A stretch of DNA of 64,000 nt from assembly GCA_010015655.1 (NCBI GenBank), contig ML976702.1, forward strand, positions 267,430 through 331,429. Direction: 5' to 3'. Below, one piece after another: positions 11,986-23,034 of this stretch. This stretch comes from Bimuria novae-zelandiae CBS 107.79 (taxonomy: Eukaryota; Ascomycota; Dothideomycetes; Pleosporales; Didymosphaeriaceae). Below the pieces are notes generated by a model, which made no database searches, was not told the origin of the DNA, and was given only the letters and a program-made list of their open reading frames with translations. The translations under genes and the position numbers were made by a program. Numbering within the stretch: position 1 is the first letter of the stretch; each line of letters begins with the position of its first letter.

Positions 11986-12466
11986 CGAAAACTGTGGTTG
12001 AAGAAAATATGGATCGCGGACAGGATAGCAAGGTCACCCGCGCATTACGCATTGGTATAGCTTTCGTAGCGATGAAGCTAATACTACAAGTACAACAATA
12101 CTCTCTACATATAATAACTTAGATGAGATTCCTCGATGATCACTAAAAGAGGTCCAAGCAGGGCAGACGGCTGGTGGTATGTTGAGGCTGTGGCTTGGCG
12201 AAGAGGGCGCACATTTGAGCCACAGCACCAGGGAAGGCGAGAGCGAAAATCATAAGAGACCCGGCTTCCCCATCGCTTCCGCTCCTAACTGTTGCCAGCT
12301 TCTTCCGGATTACGCCAAGTCCTACGCGCCCTCCAACTCTTTCAAGCTCTGTCATTGGTCGCCCCCCCTCCGTCGCACCGATGCCGCCACACCGATACGC
12401 CCCAGCCTCTAGCAACGGACAGCCTCCGTAAGGCTTTTTTTTTTTTTTTTTTTAACTAAAGCAGGT
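11986..12466. other. Intergenic, no gene seen
   Basis: Ordinary composition. A run of about 18 T (near 12436-12453) precedes an AACTAAAGCAG stretch, which could be a polypyrimidine tract and 3' splice site of the next gene or simply a promoter tract. Confidence 0.4.
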
Positions 12467-12576
12467 ATGCCTCTTTCAAGCGGCTCTCTTCTGTCGCAGC
12501 GAACAACACGCAAAAGTAAGGCCACCGCCCCTCGCCCTTCCTCGCACGGGCCATCCATGATGACGTGTCCTTTAGC

Positions 12577-13425
12577 CGGGGCGCTCTATACGAAAGGGTT
12601 CGCTGCGATTGGCCAGGGTGCACAAAGACGTTCACACGGGTGCCGGACCTCAATCGTCACCGGAATTCCATCCACTACCTGGAAACGCAATTCTGGTGCA
12701 CGGTTGCCGGCTGCAGCCGTAGCGAGGCCTTCCTTGGCCAAAAGCGTCCATTTCCAAGAAAAGACAAGCTCAACTCTCATGTGAAGACGGTCCACAAGGC
12801 TATTGTGTCTCCGACAGAGTCTTCCGATTACTTAGGCACTGGAAGTTCTGCAGCTGGCAAACTTGACTGGCTCGACGGTTTCAACAGCTTCACTGGCATC
12901 GGCGGATCTACTAGTATTGACGGGTTTGCGAGCTTCGGCGGGCTCACTAGTGTTGGTGGATTTGATAACGCCCATGGATTTGCCAGTATGGACGGATTTC
13001 CTAATATTGAGGGATTGAACGCTGTTGGCGGGTATCCATTCGTTAGCGAATTCAACAATGCTTATAGGTTCGTCAACAGGTACGAGCTAAGCAATGTTAA
13101 CGGACTTACTAATGCTAACGACTTTAGTAATACCAACAGCTTCGCTGGCATCAATAACTCCACTAATGCAAACGAGCTCACCAGCATCAACGAGCTCACC
13201 AACGTCAACGAGCTCACCAGCATCAACGAGCTCACCAACGTCAACGAGCTCACCAGCATCAAAGAGCTCACCAACGTCAACGAGCTCACCAGCATTAACG
13301 AGCTCACCAACGTCAACGCGCTCACCAGTGTCTATTGGCCTAGCACTACTAACGCTTTTGTCAGCAGCGGACTTACTAGCGATAACGAAGTTAATTATAT
13401 AGACAGATCTGCCAGTATTAAATAG
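12577..13425 (+). CDS. C2H2 zinc-finger protein with Asn/Leu/Thr-rich repeat tail (5' end unresolved)
   Basis: The frame encodes a classical finger (C-X4-C-X12-H-X4-H, CDWPGC to NSIH, about 12613-12672), then a second, longer-loop one (C-X4-C-X21-H-X4-H, CTVAGC to KTVH). After these comes a Gly/Phe-rich segment with FASFGG-like repeats, and six-residue repeats NELTSI/NELTNV. There is no in-frame ATG ahead of the first finger; the open frame begins at a GTG at 12565. I take 12577 as the start of an exon after the acceptor TCCTTTAG. An upstream exon should carry the start; an ATG at 12467 lies in another frame. The fingers suggest DNA or RNA binding in the nucleus, and the repeat tail has no known function. 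The stop is TAG at 13423. Confidence 0.65.
   Translation, partial: RGALYERVRCDWPGCTKTFTRVPDLNRHRNSIHYLETQFWCTVAGCSRSEAFLGQKRPFPRKDKLNSHVKTVHKAIVSPTESSDYLGTGSSAAGKLDWLDGFNSFTGIGGSTSIDGFASFGGLTSVGGFDNAHGFASMDGFPNIEGLNAVGGYPFVSEFNNAYRFVNRYELSNVNGLTNANDFSNTNSFAGINNSTNANELTSINELTNVNELTSINELTNVNELTSIKELTNVNELTSINELTNVNALTSVYWPSTTNAFVSSGLTSDNEVNYIDRSASIK
13171..13314 (+). repeat. 36-bp coding minisatellite, four units
   Basis: Each unit is two 18-bp halves encoding NELTSI and NELTNV. Four units lie in tandem with only a few changes (one Asn to Lys, one silent). A length that is a multiple of three keeps frame, so copy number can vary without breaking the protein. Confidence 0.9.
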
Positions 13426-13648
13426 CTTCTTAGTATTGACAATTTTATAAACTTCTTCTAATTGCCTCTAAACATCTCTCTTTGTACGTTAAGTAGTGCT
13501 AATATAGTTTTGCAATAGACATAATCTTTTAAGCGTCTTTTAGAATTGAATTGCTAGAAAGGCACGTAAAGCAACGCTTAAAAGAAACAATAGGCTTCTA
13601 TTTACTTCCTGCAATATTAGGCTATAATTTAAAATATCTTACGAAGTA

Positions 13649-15757
13649 ACGTGTCCGTGCACCCAATGCACGGATTCAGCCAATGCACGCCGAACACCAT
13701 AAACGCTCTATTAGAAATAAGGCTGCAGAACCACCCACAAACAATATTATTATAAGATTTTCTACTAGGATAGTAAATCGATAGCTGCGATTCATTTGCA
13801 CTATTTAAATCTATCTGGAAGCTTGACATCGCGGCCGCTCCGTGTGGATTTGGTTAGGGCAGCAGATGCGCCCTTTGAGGCCTCCCCAACATCCGTAGCA
13901 TTAACAACACGTTTCTGACGCTTTCTGCTCTATGGAGATGGCTAAGAAGCTTTTCTCTTACTCCTTTAGGATAGTTATAGAGCCTTTTTAGCGTTATTGG
14001 CAGACTTCTGGGCAGTGCGCTAAGCTGCCTTTTCAGCTCTCTTCTTCTCCTTTGCCTTCTTCGCTGCCTCTCTCGCTGCACGCTTTTCTTGCTAGATTTT
14101 CTCCTTGTATAGCTTAGCTGCCTTCTTTAGCTCTACTATCTCTGCTTTTTAAAGCTGCTACTACTTATCCTCTTGCTCCTTAATTAATTAACGATAACAT
14201 GCCTCCCTTACTTTCCTTAGTAACTATAAGATAGCCCCACCATAATACTCCTAGCGCTGTTAAAGGTCTAGAGCTTTGCTCTTCTTATTACGCTTCTTCT
14301 TAATAGATAGCGCCTACCTAAGCCCATCGTTGTCATGCTTAAGCAGCTCATTTTCAACAGATAGGTGGTAGAGTAATTGACGAAGCTTCTGTGTATCCTT
14401 GCTACTTTGATCACTTACTACAGAGCGTACAAGCCTATCCATCTTTCTCTAGTCATGATCGCTAAGCCCTGATGAGGAGCTATTGCCTGATTCTTGATCC
14501 TGGGTGAACCTATTAAGGATAGGGTCAGGATCAGGTGGCGATATACCTGTGGCTCTAAAAGAGCTAAGGATAGTTAATTCCTTAAAAGAGGCCTTCCACG
14601 CATTCCAGAATAGGGGAAAGAAGTCGCCTTTAGTGATAGAAGCTAGGCCCTGGCTTCTATAAAGGTATCTTAATAGCTCTGCTAAGTAGGCTGTTGATAG
14701 AGGCTTGAACATCGTAACATTAAGTAGCTAAAGTGTATAAGTTAAATAAGGAGGCAGGACAGCAAGCAGGATCCTATTCTAATTATAATAGTTAATAAAG
14801 TCTATAGTAACATAAGATCCGTGGCCATCTATAATTAAAAGTTAATATAATCGTCGAGCCTTCTCTTTTGTATAGCGATTAAACACCTGCTTAAGCCAGG
14901 CAAGCCCGATATCGTTGTTTGTCCAGCCAGAGGATGATAAGGTGATAAAGACTTTATAATATCCTGCCCTGATATCCTCTACCCAGCTTGATTGGATGTC
15001 CTTGTTGGCAGCCTTATAGATAAGGCTTGGTGGCAAAGCTGATCCATCAGCGCAGATACATGCTAGGAGCGTGATCCACGCGCGATTGCCATCCTGGAGT
15101 AATGCCCTAACCTCCTTCTTCTCCCACATTCGTCTGCTGAATATCCTCTTTGTTCTACCAACGATACCGATCAGGACACCTTTTTCATCCATATTGTAGA
15201 TATGACGAGGATCTATGCGATATTGATTAATCTTGCTGTGTACAAGGCTGAAATAGAGGCGATATTTATCCACTAAATCAGCTTTGTGGCGATTACTATC
15301 CATGCCGACGGTCCATTGCGAGATGAGATGAATGCTGTGTTAGTTAATAAAGCGGGTAACCTAGCTCTCGCTGACTGGCTCCTTTGCTATCGTCGAGGCA
15401 AAATTCTGTATCATCTCTCTAGTAGGAGGTATATGTCTCTCTGTGAGCCTTTTGATATATCGTACAAGCTCCTGCTCTTGCTGTGGGTTGAGCTTTCGCT
15501 GATTAATTGTGTTGGCTGCACGCGTCGCGGTAACACCTTGGTGCCTTCGTGAGAGTGTAGATCGATTAACACCATATCTAGTAGCAATTTCTGTATATGA
15601 AAAATCTTCTCCTGGTTCTCGCGATTCGATCTCATCTATCGCAGCTTGAATTGGATCCATATTGGTGGAGTTATCGCGTGTTGAAAGTAGGGAGTTTTGA
15701 CGCGTCGGATGTTCGGCGTGCATTGGCTGAATCCGTGCATTGGGTGCACGGACACGT
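13649..15757 (-). mobile_element. Pogo-like DNA transposon, family A, 2109 bp, both ends present
   Basis: The terminal inverted repeats are 48 bp (13649-13696 and 15710-15757), identical as far as I can check. They start ACGTGTCCGTGCAC and are flanked by TA on each side (13647-13648 and 15758-15759), as in the Tc1/mariner-pogo superfamily. The transposase is on the minus strand. Damage is mild: a handful of stops of the CAG/TGG-to-TAG type. It is the least RIP-mutated of the pogo-like copies here and so a good reference for the others at 1897 and 62090. Confidence 0.92.
14449..15660 (-). pseudogene. Pogo-like transposase (CENP-B-type HTH plus DDE domain), several stops
   Basis: The start ATG is at 15660 (MDPIQAAIDEIESREPG). 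Residues 1-60 form a psq-type helix-turn-helix (YTEIATRYGVNRSTLSRR). The CENP-B-like second HTH follows (LNPQQEQELVRYIKR to FASTIAKEPVSES) and then a TAG near 15350. The DDE domain resumes in frame with YNMDEKG (first Asp). It continues through a stop near 14842 to LIIDGHGSYVT (second Asp) and TLQLLNVTMFKPL. The family usually has LQPLDV there, so the third catalytic Asp appears changed to Asn by a G-to-A. The frame ends at 14449. The enzyme would cut and paste at TA sites, but this copy cannot be active. Confidence 0.88.
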
Positions 15758-16076
15758 TACTTTCCGCGCACATAGGGTTCCCGCGCACCCCACCACAACG
15801 CGTTACTCTATTTTTAATGCTTATACTATTAACGCTACATAGTTAGTATAGATTTTAAAGAATTTACTATATAATACGCTATCGCAGATCTTAATTCTAG
15901 TGTTTTTATAAGCCACTGTAAGGCTACTAAGTAGTATAGAGTTACTAAGTCTACGCTGCGCGATTAGTAACAAGATTAATAACTATACGCGATAACGTGT
16001 TTCACCAGTCATTGAGCCACACCAGTCACTGAGCCACCCCACCAAGATCGCGACGCGTCTCTACACAACACCCACG

Positions 16077-17601
16077 ATGCCCACCACACAACGCACCCGC
16101 CAGCTTAAAAAGGAAGCCAGGCTAGCTCTATCGACCCATGCGATTTAGATAAGACAGGTTTCTAGCTATCGAAACGCTGCAAGGCTCTATGATATCGATC
16201 GATCTACCCTACGTCGACGTGTCAACGGTCACCTACCTCGGGCCGTTGCTAACGCCCAGAAACGAAAGCTACATCCTACAGAGGAGCAGGCTCTAGTAGA
16301 GTGGATACTTGACCTCAACCGACGTGGATTTCCACCTTACATCATCGACGTACGTAGGATGGCCGACCATCTACTCGCTGCGCGCGGCCAGATCCCTGCC
16401 CCACAGCCAGTGGGTAAGAACTGGGTATCACGCTTTATCAAGGCTCAGCCAGAGCTACAGACCAAGTGGACTAGGAGCTTCCACAGTCAGCGCGCGCTCT
16501 GTGAGGATCCTGTTAAGATCTCTGCCTGGTACAAGCTTGTGGAGGAGACGCGACAGACATACGGCATACAGGATACAGACACCTACAACTTTGACAAGAC
16601 AGGCTTCCTAATGGGGGTCGCCTCTACGTCTAGAGTAGTCACCAGCTTAGACACTATAGGCAGGGCTATAAACATACAGCCAGGCAATCGAGACTACGTT
16701 ACGACGATTGAAGCCGTCTGCGCAGCTGGGTGGTCTATACCACCCCTCATCATCCTACCTGGCAAGCTCCACCAGGCTAGCTAGTATACTAACCTACCTA
16801 CTAGCTGGGTACTGGCTGTCAGCGACAATGGCTGGACGACAGATAGCCTAGGGCTTACCTGGCTAGAGCACTTCACTCGGCATACAGAGTCTTGTACAGT
16901 CGGCACCTGGCGGCTGCTTATTCTAGACGGTCATAGCAGCCATGCTACCCCTGAGTTCGATTAATACTATAGGACACACAGGATCATCAGCCTGTGTATG
17001 CCTGCCCATACGAGCCACCTCCTATAGCCTTTAGATGTTGGCTGTTTCTCACCTCTCAAGACAGCGTACGGACATGAAGTGACTGAGCTAGCCAGACAGC
17101 GTGTCTATCATGTAGACAAGGAAGAGTTCCTGTCAATCTACCCACGTGTACGTAGGGCTGTTTTTACAGAGCAGAACATCAAGGCTGGCTTTTAAGCGAC
17201 AGGGCTGGTGCCTACCTGTCCTGATCGGGTCCTCTCATGCCTGACTGTAGTCAGGACACCGTCACCACTATAGACGGGCGCTGAGCCAGCATGGACAGCT
17301 GAGACGCCTTACACTACTACTCAGGTTGAGCAGCAGGCTAGGCTTATACGTGATTATTTACAATAACTGTCTTAGAGCCCTACACACCAGATGCTTAGGC
17401 AGCTAGTTAAGAGCTGTTAGCATGCTATAAATATAGTAACTCTCCTAGCAGAAGATATTAGGAAACTACAGGCTACTAATTAACGTCGTAGACAAAGACA
17501 GGAGAGGCGTAGGCAGTATATTGCCTCTAGAGGGGCTCTACAGGCTGAGGAAGGTCGAAGGCTGGCTGTAGAGGCTAAAAGGGTGCTCCAGCAGGTAGAG
17601 C
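16077..17601 (+). pseudogene. Pogo/Fot1-type DDE transposase of element B, interrupted
   Basis: The ATG at 16077 opens a frame with a basic N-terminus and a helix-turn-helix (NAARLYDIDRSTLRRRV). The CENP-B-type domain follows (TEEQALVEWILDLNRRG through KNWVSRF), then the DDE domain with NFDKTGFLMG, LILDGHSSH and PAHTSHLL*PLDVGCF, where * is a TAG for Gln. All three catalytic Asp are still encoded. TAG/TAA stops at codon 24 and at several later points fit CAG or CAA mutated by RIP. The C-terminal Arg/Gln-rich coiled segment is cut by the hAT element at 17601; the tail continues at 19927. Confidence 0.88.
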
Positions 17602-19918
17602 TAGGGATGGGCCGTATAATACGGAATACCGTATTTTTCGTACCGTACGATACCGATACGCGTATTGTAGGATTAGATCTATATGCCAAGGCGGGTAAAT
17701 GCTGCCGAAAATGACTTTAGGGGCTAACTTTGTTTAGAGCTTATATCTAGATTACTTATCTTGTCCTTTAAGCATTATCTTAGTACTTTATTATTATTAA
17801 TTAGTAATATTTATTAAATGCCGCGTACTGCGTTCGAAAGCGAGGACGTCGAGGTTACCTTCAAGGGCCTCCGGGCCATTGTAACATGTCGATTTTGCTC
17901 TAAATAATGGCATAACAAAAGCCTCGTACGTCTCCGCGAGCACATGGCTAAATGCCCGAAGCTTTTGCGGGAGAAATATAAGCTATATAAGGTTAATAGT
18001 AACCCTTAAATACTATTTAAGCGTTAATTACGGCTGCCAACAAAGACACTACGTATAAGTAAAATAAACTCTAAAAAGGTAGATCTGCTGCTCGCGGAGG
18101 CTATATATAGCTCTAGAGTACCCTTTAGCTTTGTAAGCTCTTGTAGCTTACCTTAGGTAGAGAAACTTACTAAGATATCGTAGGTCAAAAATCCTGCATT
18201 CTGTTAATTTCTAAACTTCTTACGCCCGCCCTACACTCCGCCAGGCTATAAAGTAATTACTACGACGTTGCTAGACTCTATTTATAGCTAAATAAAGCGT
18301 GATATAAAAGCCATGCTTAAGAAGGCCGGGCGGCAAATAACGCTAGTTAGTAATAGCTAGACAAATATACGCGGCGAGATAGTCGTTAATTACCTAGCGG
18401 TAACCTAAGAACATAAGATCTTTCTAAAGACTTTATATACGTTAGCGGAGCGTTACAACGCCGAGAACTTAGCTAAAGGGATTCTTAAGGTAACTAAGGA
18501 CGTTAGTAAGCTTAGTATTACTACTATTTGCCTTAATAAGGCCTCTAACATAAAGGCGGCGTAAGGTTTACTTACTAGAGCTATGCCTAACTATCTAATA
18601 TTAGGGTGCACCTCTTATATTATTAACCTCTATATTGCTAACTTCTTTAAAATAGGCAACTTTAGGGTAATTTTCGACGCTGTAAAGAACGCTAGCAAGT
18701 TCTTTAAACAGTCTAGTTTACTTATAGGCATGCTAGACAAGGCTGCCGGGCCTCAGGTGCGGCGGAAAGCGCTACAGCTACTAGGAAACACTCGCTAGCA
18801 AGGCAAGTTTAATACTATTAATTTGGTGCTAGAGAATTGCGACTAGATACTTTTAGTGGTGCAGAATCTGATATTGACCTTTATTATGACCTAGCAAACG
18901 CAGAAACGGCGATTCTATAAGGTTATAGTAATTATAAGCGACGTACGTTAGTAAGAGAAGTTATAAAGGCTGCGGAGCTTTCTAGTGCCCTTTACAAAAG
19001 TAGCCCTGGCGCTCGAGAGTACTCGGCCGAAATTCTTATGGCTATATGCCAGCTTTATCTACTTGCTTACCTCTGTTACTTTCCACACAACTTTGCCGCG
19101 AGAAGACGTCCAAAATACGCTTCGAAACCGATTCCAGCAGGTCCACTATCCTCTCGGCACGATTTCGTATATATGCGACCCTCTTGCGCGGCGAGAATTG
19201 CCTGTGGCGGTCACTCACAAGATGTAGATGGAAGTGGGCGAATACATTGCCCAGTAGTACCCGCCGACGCAGGGCAACGCCAGGCATGCCGCAGCGCTCT
19301 ATAAAGAGCTTATGGATGTGCTCTATCGTTAAGGCGCCTTCGAGAAGTGCGGTACTGATTTATCCTGGCAAAGCTTCGAGGATTACACTGATCCGGCGGA
19401 GTGGTGGCGCATACAAAGCTGCACTGACGAGCTTAAAGAACTTGCTATCTACGCTCTTAGCATTAACCCTATAACTAGAGTAGCTAAACGTAACTAGAGC
19501 GAGTACGGATTTCTTTATAATAAAATTTAGAATCGTCTTGTTAATAAACAGGTTAAAAAGCTAGTGTTTTACTTTTATAATCTATAGATTCGTAACTCTA
19601 TTTTGGCTAAGGGTGCTTAGTACTTTAACGCCTCCGAGGTGCCCGAACAAATTAACGTCAACGACCATGAAGATGAGCAGCTTTTGCTCGATTACCTAGC
19701 TAAATAAGTATAAGAAGAGTACTCTGGGGATCCTAAAGATACCTAGCATCTATAGCTTTAATTATATCTAATTCTGCACGTGATCATAGGGCCGAGAAAG
19801 GCACCGATTGGCTTAATTCACTTTGTCAAGAATGTACGATAATACCGTAAATACGGTATTATACAAGATACCGTATATATAGGGATACACTGAAAAATAC
19901 GGTATCGGCACATCCCTA
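17602..19918 (+). mobile_element. hAT-family DNA transposon, 2317 bp, inside element B
   Basis: The ends are TAGGGATGGGCC and, read inward from the right, TAGGGATGTGCC. Both subterminal regions repeat TACGGTATT-type palindromes. An exact 8-bp target-site duplication GGTAGAGC flanks it (17594-17601 and 19919-19926), as expected for hAT. It encodes a BED-finger transposase on the plus strand, broken by stops. Confidence 0.95.
17818..19707 (+). pseudogene. hAT transposase with BED zinc finger, broken by stops
   Basis: From ATG 17818 the frame shows an N-terminal BED-type finger (CRFCSK, then LREHMAKCP) with a TAA inside it. The RNase-H-like region follows, with recognisable stretches LAERYNAENLAKGILK, FDAVKNASKFFKQSS and LDKAAGPQVRRKALQLLG. 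The C-terminal dimerisation region (DPAEWWR, DELKELAIYALSI) ends LLLDYLAK. More than ten TAG/TAA codons interrupt it. Related to fungal DUF659/hAT proteins. Not functional. Confidence 0.85.
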
Positions 19919-20189
19919 GGTAGAGCAGGAGGACCGTGCAGGACGATCACGAGCACCACCTACATGTAGCAATTGCCATAAGCAAGGCCATAGAAGGACT
20001 TAGTGTACCTAGAGATTATAGCTATTATATTAATCTATTTATATTAATCTATTTATATTAAATTTAACTGTTGCGTTGTTGAGCTATCGTGCAGAAAGCT
20101 GCGTTAGTTTTGGTGGGGTGGCTTAGTGACTGGTGTGGCTCAATGACTGGTGAAACACGTTAAGCGCCCCGCTTACTAAGCCAATACTA

Positions 20190-20373
20190 TGTGACTTCCT
20201 TACCTGCACCAAAAGGTACGCACGAGAATACTTAAGCCAAGTATTACTCGTATAGTATAATATATATAGGATATGCTAGGGTCAGCCACTAGCGCTAGTG
20301 TTTGATCCTAGCCTAGCCGGAACCTCTATAAGCGAGAGAAGGCCACGTGTTCGACCGTGCCTACCTCGTTACA
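20190..20373. repeat. Candidate LTR
   Basis: The stretch begins TGTGACTTCC and ends CTCGTTACA, giving roughly inverted TGTGAC/GTTACA termini. It is less mutated than the AT-rich sequence to its right. I see no second copy in the window, so it is either a solo LTR or the surviving LTR of a decayed element. Confidence 0.35.
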
Positions 20374-22869
20374 AATTAAGTATTTTTTAACTTAGTAAGT
20401 ATTTACTTAATAAGCTATAATAATTATATTATTACTAGTGTAGCTTGTTGCGTAATAATAATCTAGTTTTTTAAGTCCTTAGACTTGTTTTAGACCTCCT
20501 ATAAGGCCTCTACCTCTTAAATCTAACCTTTACGTTAAGCTAGCTTTAAGACTTCTTTAATCCTATGCTATTTATATTATTATTAGTATAGTATATAGGT
20601 TTCTCTAATTCTATTAGACTTATATACTCCCGGTATCCTATATTATAGGCAGTTCGGAGTAAGGCATTTATTCTAGACTAATATAATATATTTTAGGTAG
20701 CTATTAGAGGAAGCTACTTCTTCCTATAGGCTTAGGTATATAAAACACTATAAGTTATATTAGTCTTATTTAATTAATAAGTAATCCGCGTTTTTTCCTA
20801 GCTATAGGCTCCCTATTGTTATACTAGTGTTATAAGGGTCTAGGCCCTAAAAGAACTAGCCTATTTTAAACTTTTATTATTTATATAGCTTATAAGTAAT
20901 GTCGAAATATTAGTGCTAACTATTCTACTTATAGTACTTAGTTTAATAGACTAAAAAGTATTTATAGTAGTTATTAGGCACGCTATACTAACTCTTCTTT
21001 AGTCTATAGTATTCTAAGCCTCTTAGAAAATAAAAGGTCTTAACTTTTACTTTAGAGTGCTATTAGCATCCTTTTCGCGTGCATTACTACCACATGGCGT
21101 ATTTATATCGTTCCAGTATCGTAATCTGGCGTAAGTGATGCTTTGGGGGTCCTTGTAGCTTCTCGGCAAGCCAATAGGCGTCCCAAGCATGCGGTCCTTA
21201 AACAACTACCTTCGCCTCGCACTAAGACGAGTGGTGCAGCGTACTACTACATATCTAACAGGTGTTGTTGGCCAGTTGTTAAAAGATATGGTATTCGTGG
21301 AGGGTCTTTCGTTCCTCCCCCCTTTCCTCTGGTTTGGGGATCTCCTGTGTGAGATCCATCTCGTCGGCTTCTGCCGGCGTAAGGGTGGCCATGGCTACTC
21401 GTAGGAGGTTGGTCGTATTGACCTTGGTCTCCTGTCCTTCGCAGTCTTTGGCGAAGTGGCCTTGTCTACCACAACGGAGGCAGGCTTTATCCTTAAACCT
21501 CCGCTCTCGCTCTTCTTGCGAGATGCCGTTTCTGCCCTAGTAGCCCTTCTTTAGTTTATATAACTGCTTTCCCTTGCCATTTCTCTTTTTGTACTATTAG
21601 GCTTTATTAGTCATGATAACGTCTCCGTCCTGGTCTCTTCCCGAGGATCGGGTACTAGTTTCCTTTCTAGGGAGTAGTTAGGTACTATATTACTTTTCTA
21701 GCTTTCGTTTGTACAGACAATTATTTATTTTAATAGCATTATTTATAAGCTCCTCTACATTATCTACTTTTCCTTAGTAGACTAATTTATCTTTAACTAT
21801 TTCTTTTAGTCTATTACAGTAGGTAATTATAAGTAGGGCTTCTCCTTATCTATTAAGTTCCGCCATAATCTATTTAAACTCTAAGGTATAGAATACTACT
21901 AATTTTTCTTAACGTAGGCGTTAGAGGCGTATTTTAGCCTAATATTTTTTATTAATTATACTAAATATCTTTTTTATAGCTTTATAAAAAGACTTTTAGT
22001 TTTTAAAAGCGTCTTTTATAGCGTCTAAGTTATAATTATCTAGTTTGCTATTCTTAAGGAAGTTATTAATTATTAGTCTAGCCTATATAGTTACCTTATC
22101 CTATATATTTATGTAAGTAACGAGGATCTTATCCTATTTTATCTTAAACCTCCCTAGGTTGTAGTAGATAAATAGTTCTATCTATATTAGGAACGTTCTT
22201 AGGTAACCTTTTTTAGTATAGAGTTTAAATTTTAAGACTTTTAGTTAATACTTTGCGTTTTCCTAAAGGCTTATATTTTCGCCTATATAGTTAATAATTT
22301 TCTATAGATAGGCTATTTAAGCTACTTATTTAGTAACTATTTCTTATAGCATTTTTTCCTTAAGTACTAGGGCTATAGTGGTCGAACTAGGTCCTGCTAT
22401 TATACTATAGGGTAGTTAAAGTGTTATAAGGCTCTTACACCTTATTCTAATTTAAGTTAAAGTAATAAGGTATTATAGTACTTTATAAATTATCTAATAG
22501 TATAAATTAATATAATACTTAGCTCGAGGCTAGATAATCTAATCTTATAATAAAATAAAATAACTATTAGTTTATATAGGAGAACGTACTCGCATAAAAG
22601 ATATGTAAGTTAACTATAAGGAGCGTACAATAGGAAACTATCCTGTATATATATCCTCCTTGTCCCATAGAATCTCATAATGTCCTATATCCCGGTACCG
22701 TGGGATCCTATGGGATAATCTGGAACTTCACGTGATCGGGGTCACGTGGTCCCACGATGTCCCATGGTCTTGGCGTCTGGAACAGCCTGGGACGTTACGT
22801 AAGCCTGAGGTGGGGCCCGAGTGCCGTCATAAGGCCCATCGTCCCACCGCCGACTTCTGGACCGTAACA
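20374..22869 (-). mobile_element. Decayed LTR-retrotransposon remnant with Gag
   Basis: AT-rich RIP sequence whose minus strand carries a Gag region ending in a zinc knuckle (21441-21482), with a better-preserved C-terminal Gag tail down to about 21130. No reverse transcriptase is recognisable in what remains. The GC-richer 22640-22869, read on the minus strand, starts TGTTACGG and is placed as a 5' LTR would be. The left boundary is uncertain. Confidence 0.6.
21390..22500 (-). pseudogene. Gag with CCHC zinc knuckle, decayed
   Basis: Read on the minus strand, the preserved part is FKDKACLRCGRQGHFAKDC followed by an acidic tail (TPAEADEMDLTQE). The CCHC spacing C-X2-C-X4-H-X4-C is exact. Upstream parts (21560-22500) are full of stops, but they match the plus-strand fragment at 22868-23035, showing the same family in the opposite orientation. 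Confidence 0.7.
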
Positions 22870-23034
22870 TTTAAGACAGAATAAAATAAGATCCTAATTA
22901 CCTATATAAATATGCAAGATAAGGTAGCCGCGTAGGCTAGACTAATAATTAATAACTTCTTTAAGAATAGTAAACTTAAGAATTATAATTTAGACGCTAC
23001 TAAGGATACCTTTAAGGACTAGGAGTCCGTTTGC
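22868..23034 (+). mobile_element. Plus-strand Gag fragment, inverted copy of the neighbouring element
   Basis: This stretch aligns by eye with the reverse complement of about 21960-22145 (shared GGCTAGACTAATAATTAATA core). It is a second, oppositely oriented piece of the same retroelement family. It is cut off where copia sequence starts near 23035. Confidence 0.6.

Larger units (their letters stand above)
15995..20160 (+). mobile_element. Pogo-like DNA transposon, family B, with a hAT element inside
   Basis: The terminal inverted repeats are about 49 bp with one G/A difference (left from 15995, right ending 20160), starting ACGTGTTTCACC and flanked by TA (15993-15994 and 20161-20162). Without the hAT insertion (17602-19918 plus one 8-bp duplication) the element is about 1.84 kb, the usual size for the group. 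The transposase is on the plus strand. The tail has two copies of an AT-rich 14-bp unit near 20030-20070. Only moderate RIP. Confidence 0.93.

Noticed and set aside
12436..12453. Run of T as a possible terminator or CRISPR-like feature
   Set aside because: A simple homopolymer in a eukaryotic intergenic region; bacterial terminator logic does not apply and no spaced repeats are present.
13062..13402. Repetitive frames on both strands over the zinc-finger tail (SPASTSSPTSTS and LVSSLMLVSSLT)
   Set aside because: Shadows of the 36-bp minisatellite in other frames; the NELTSI frame is the one continuous with the zinc fingers.
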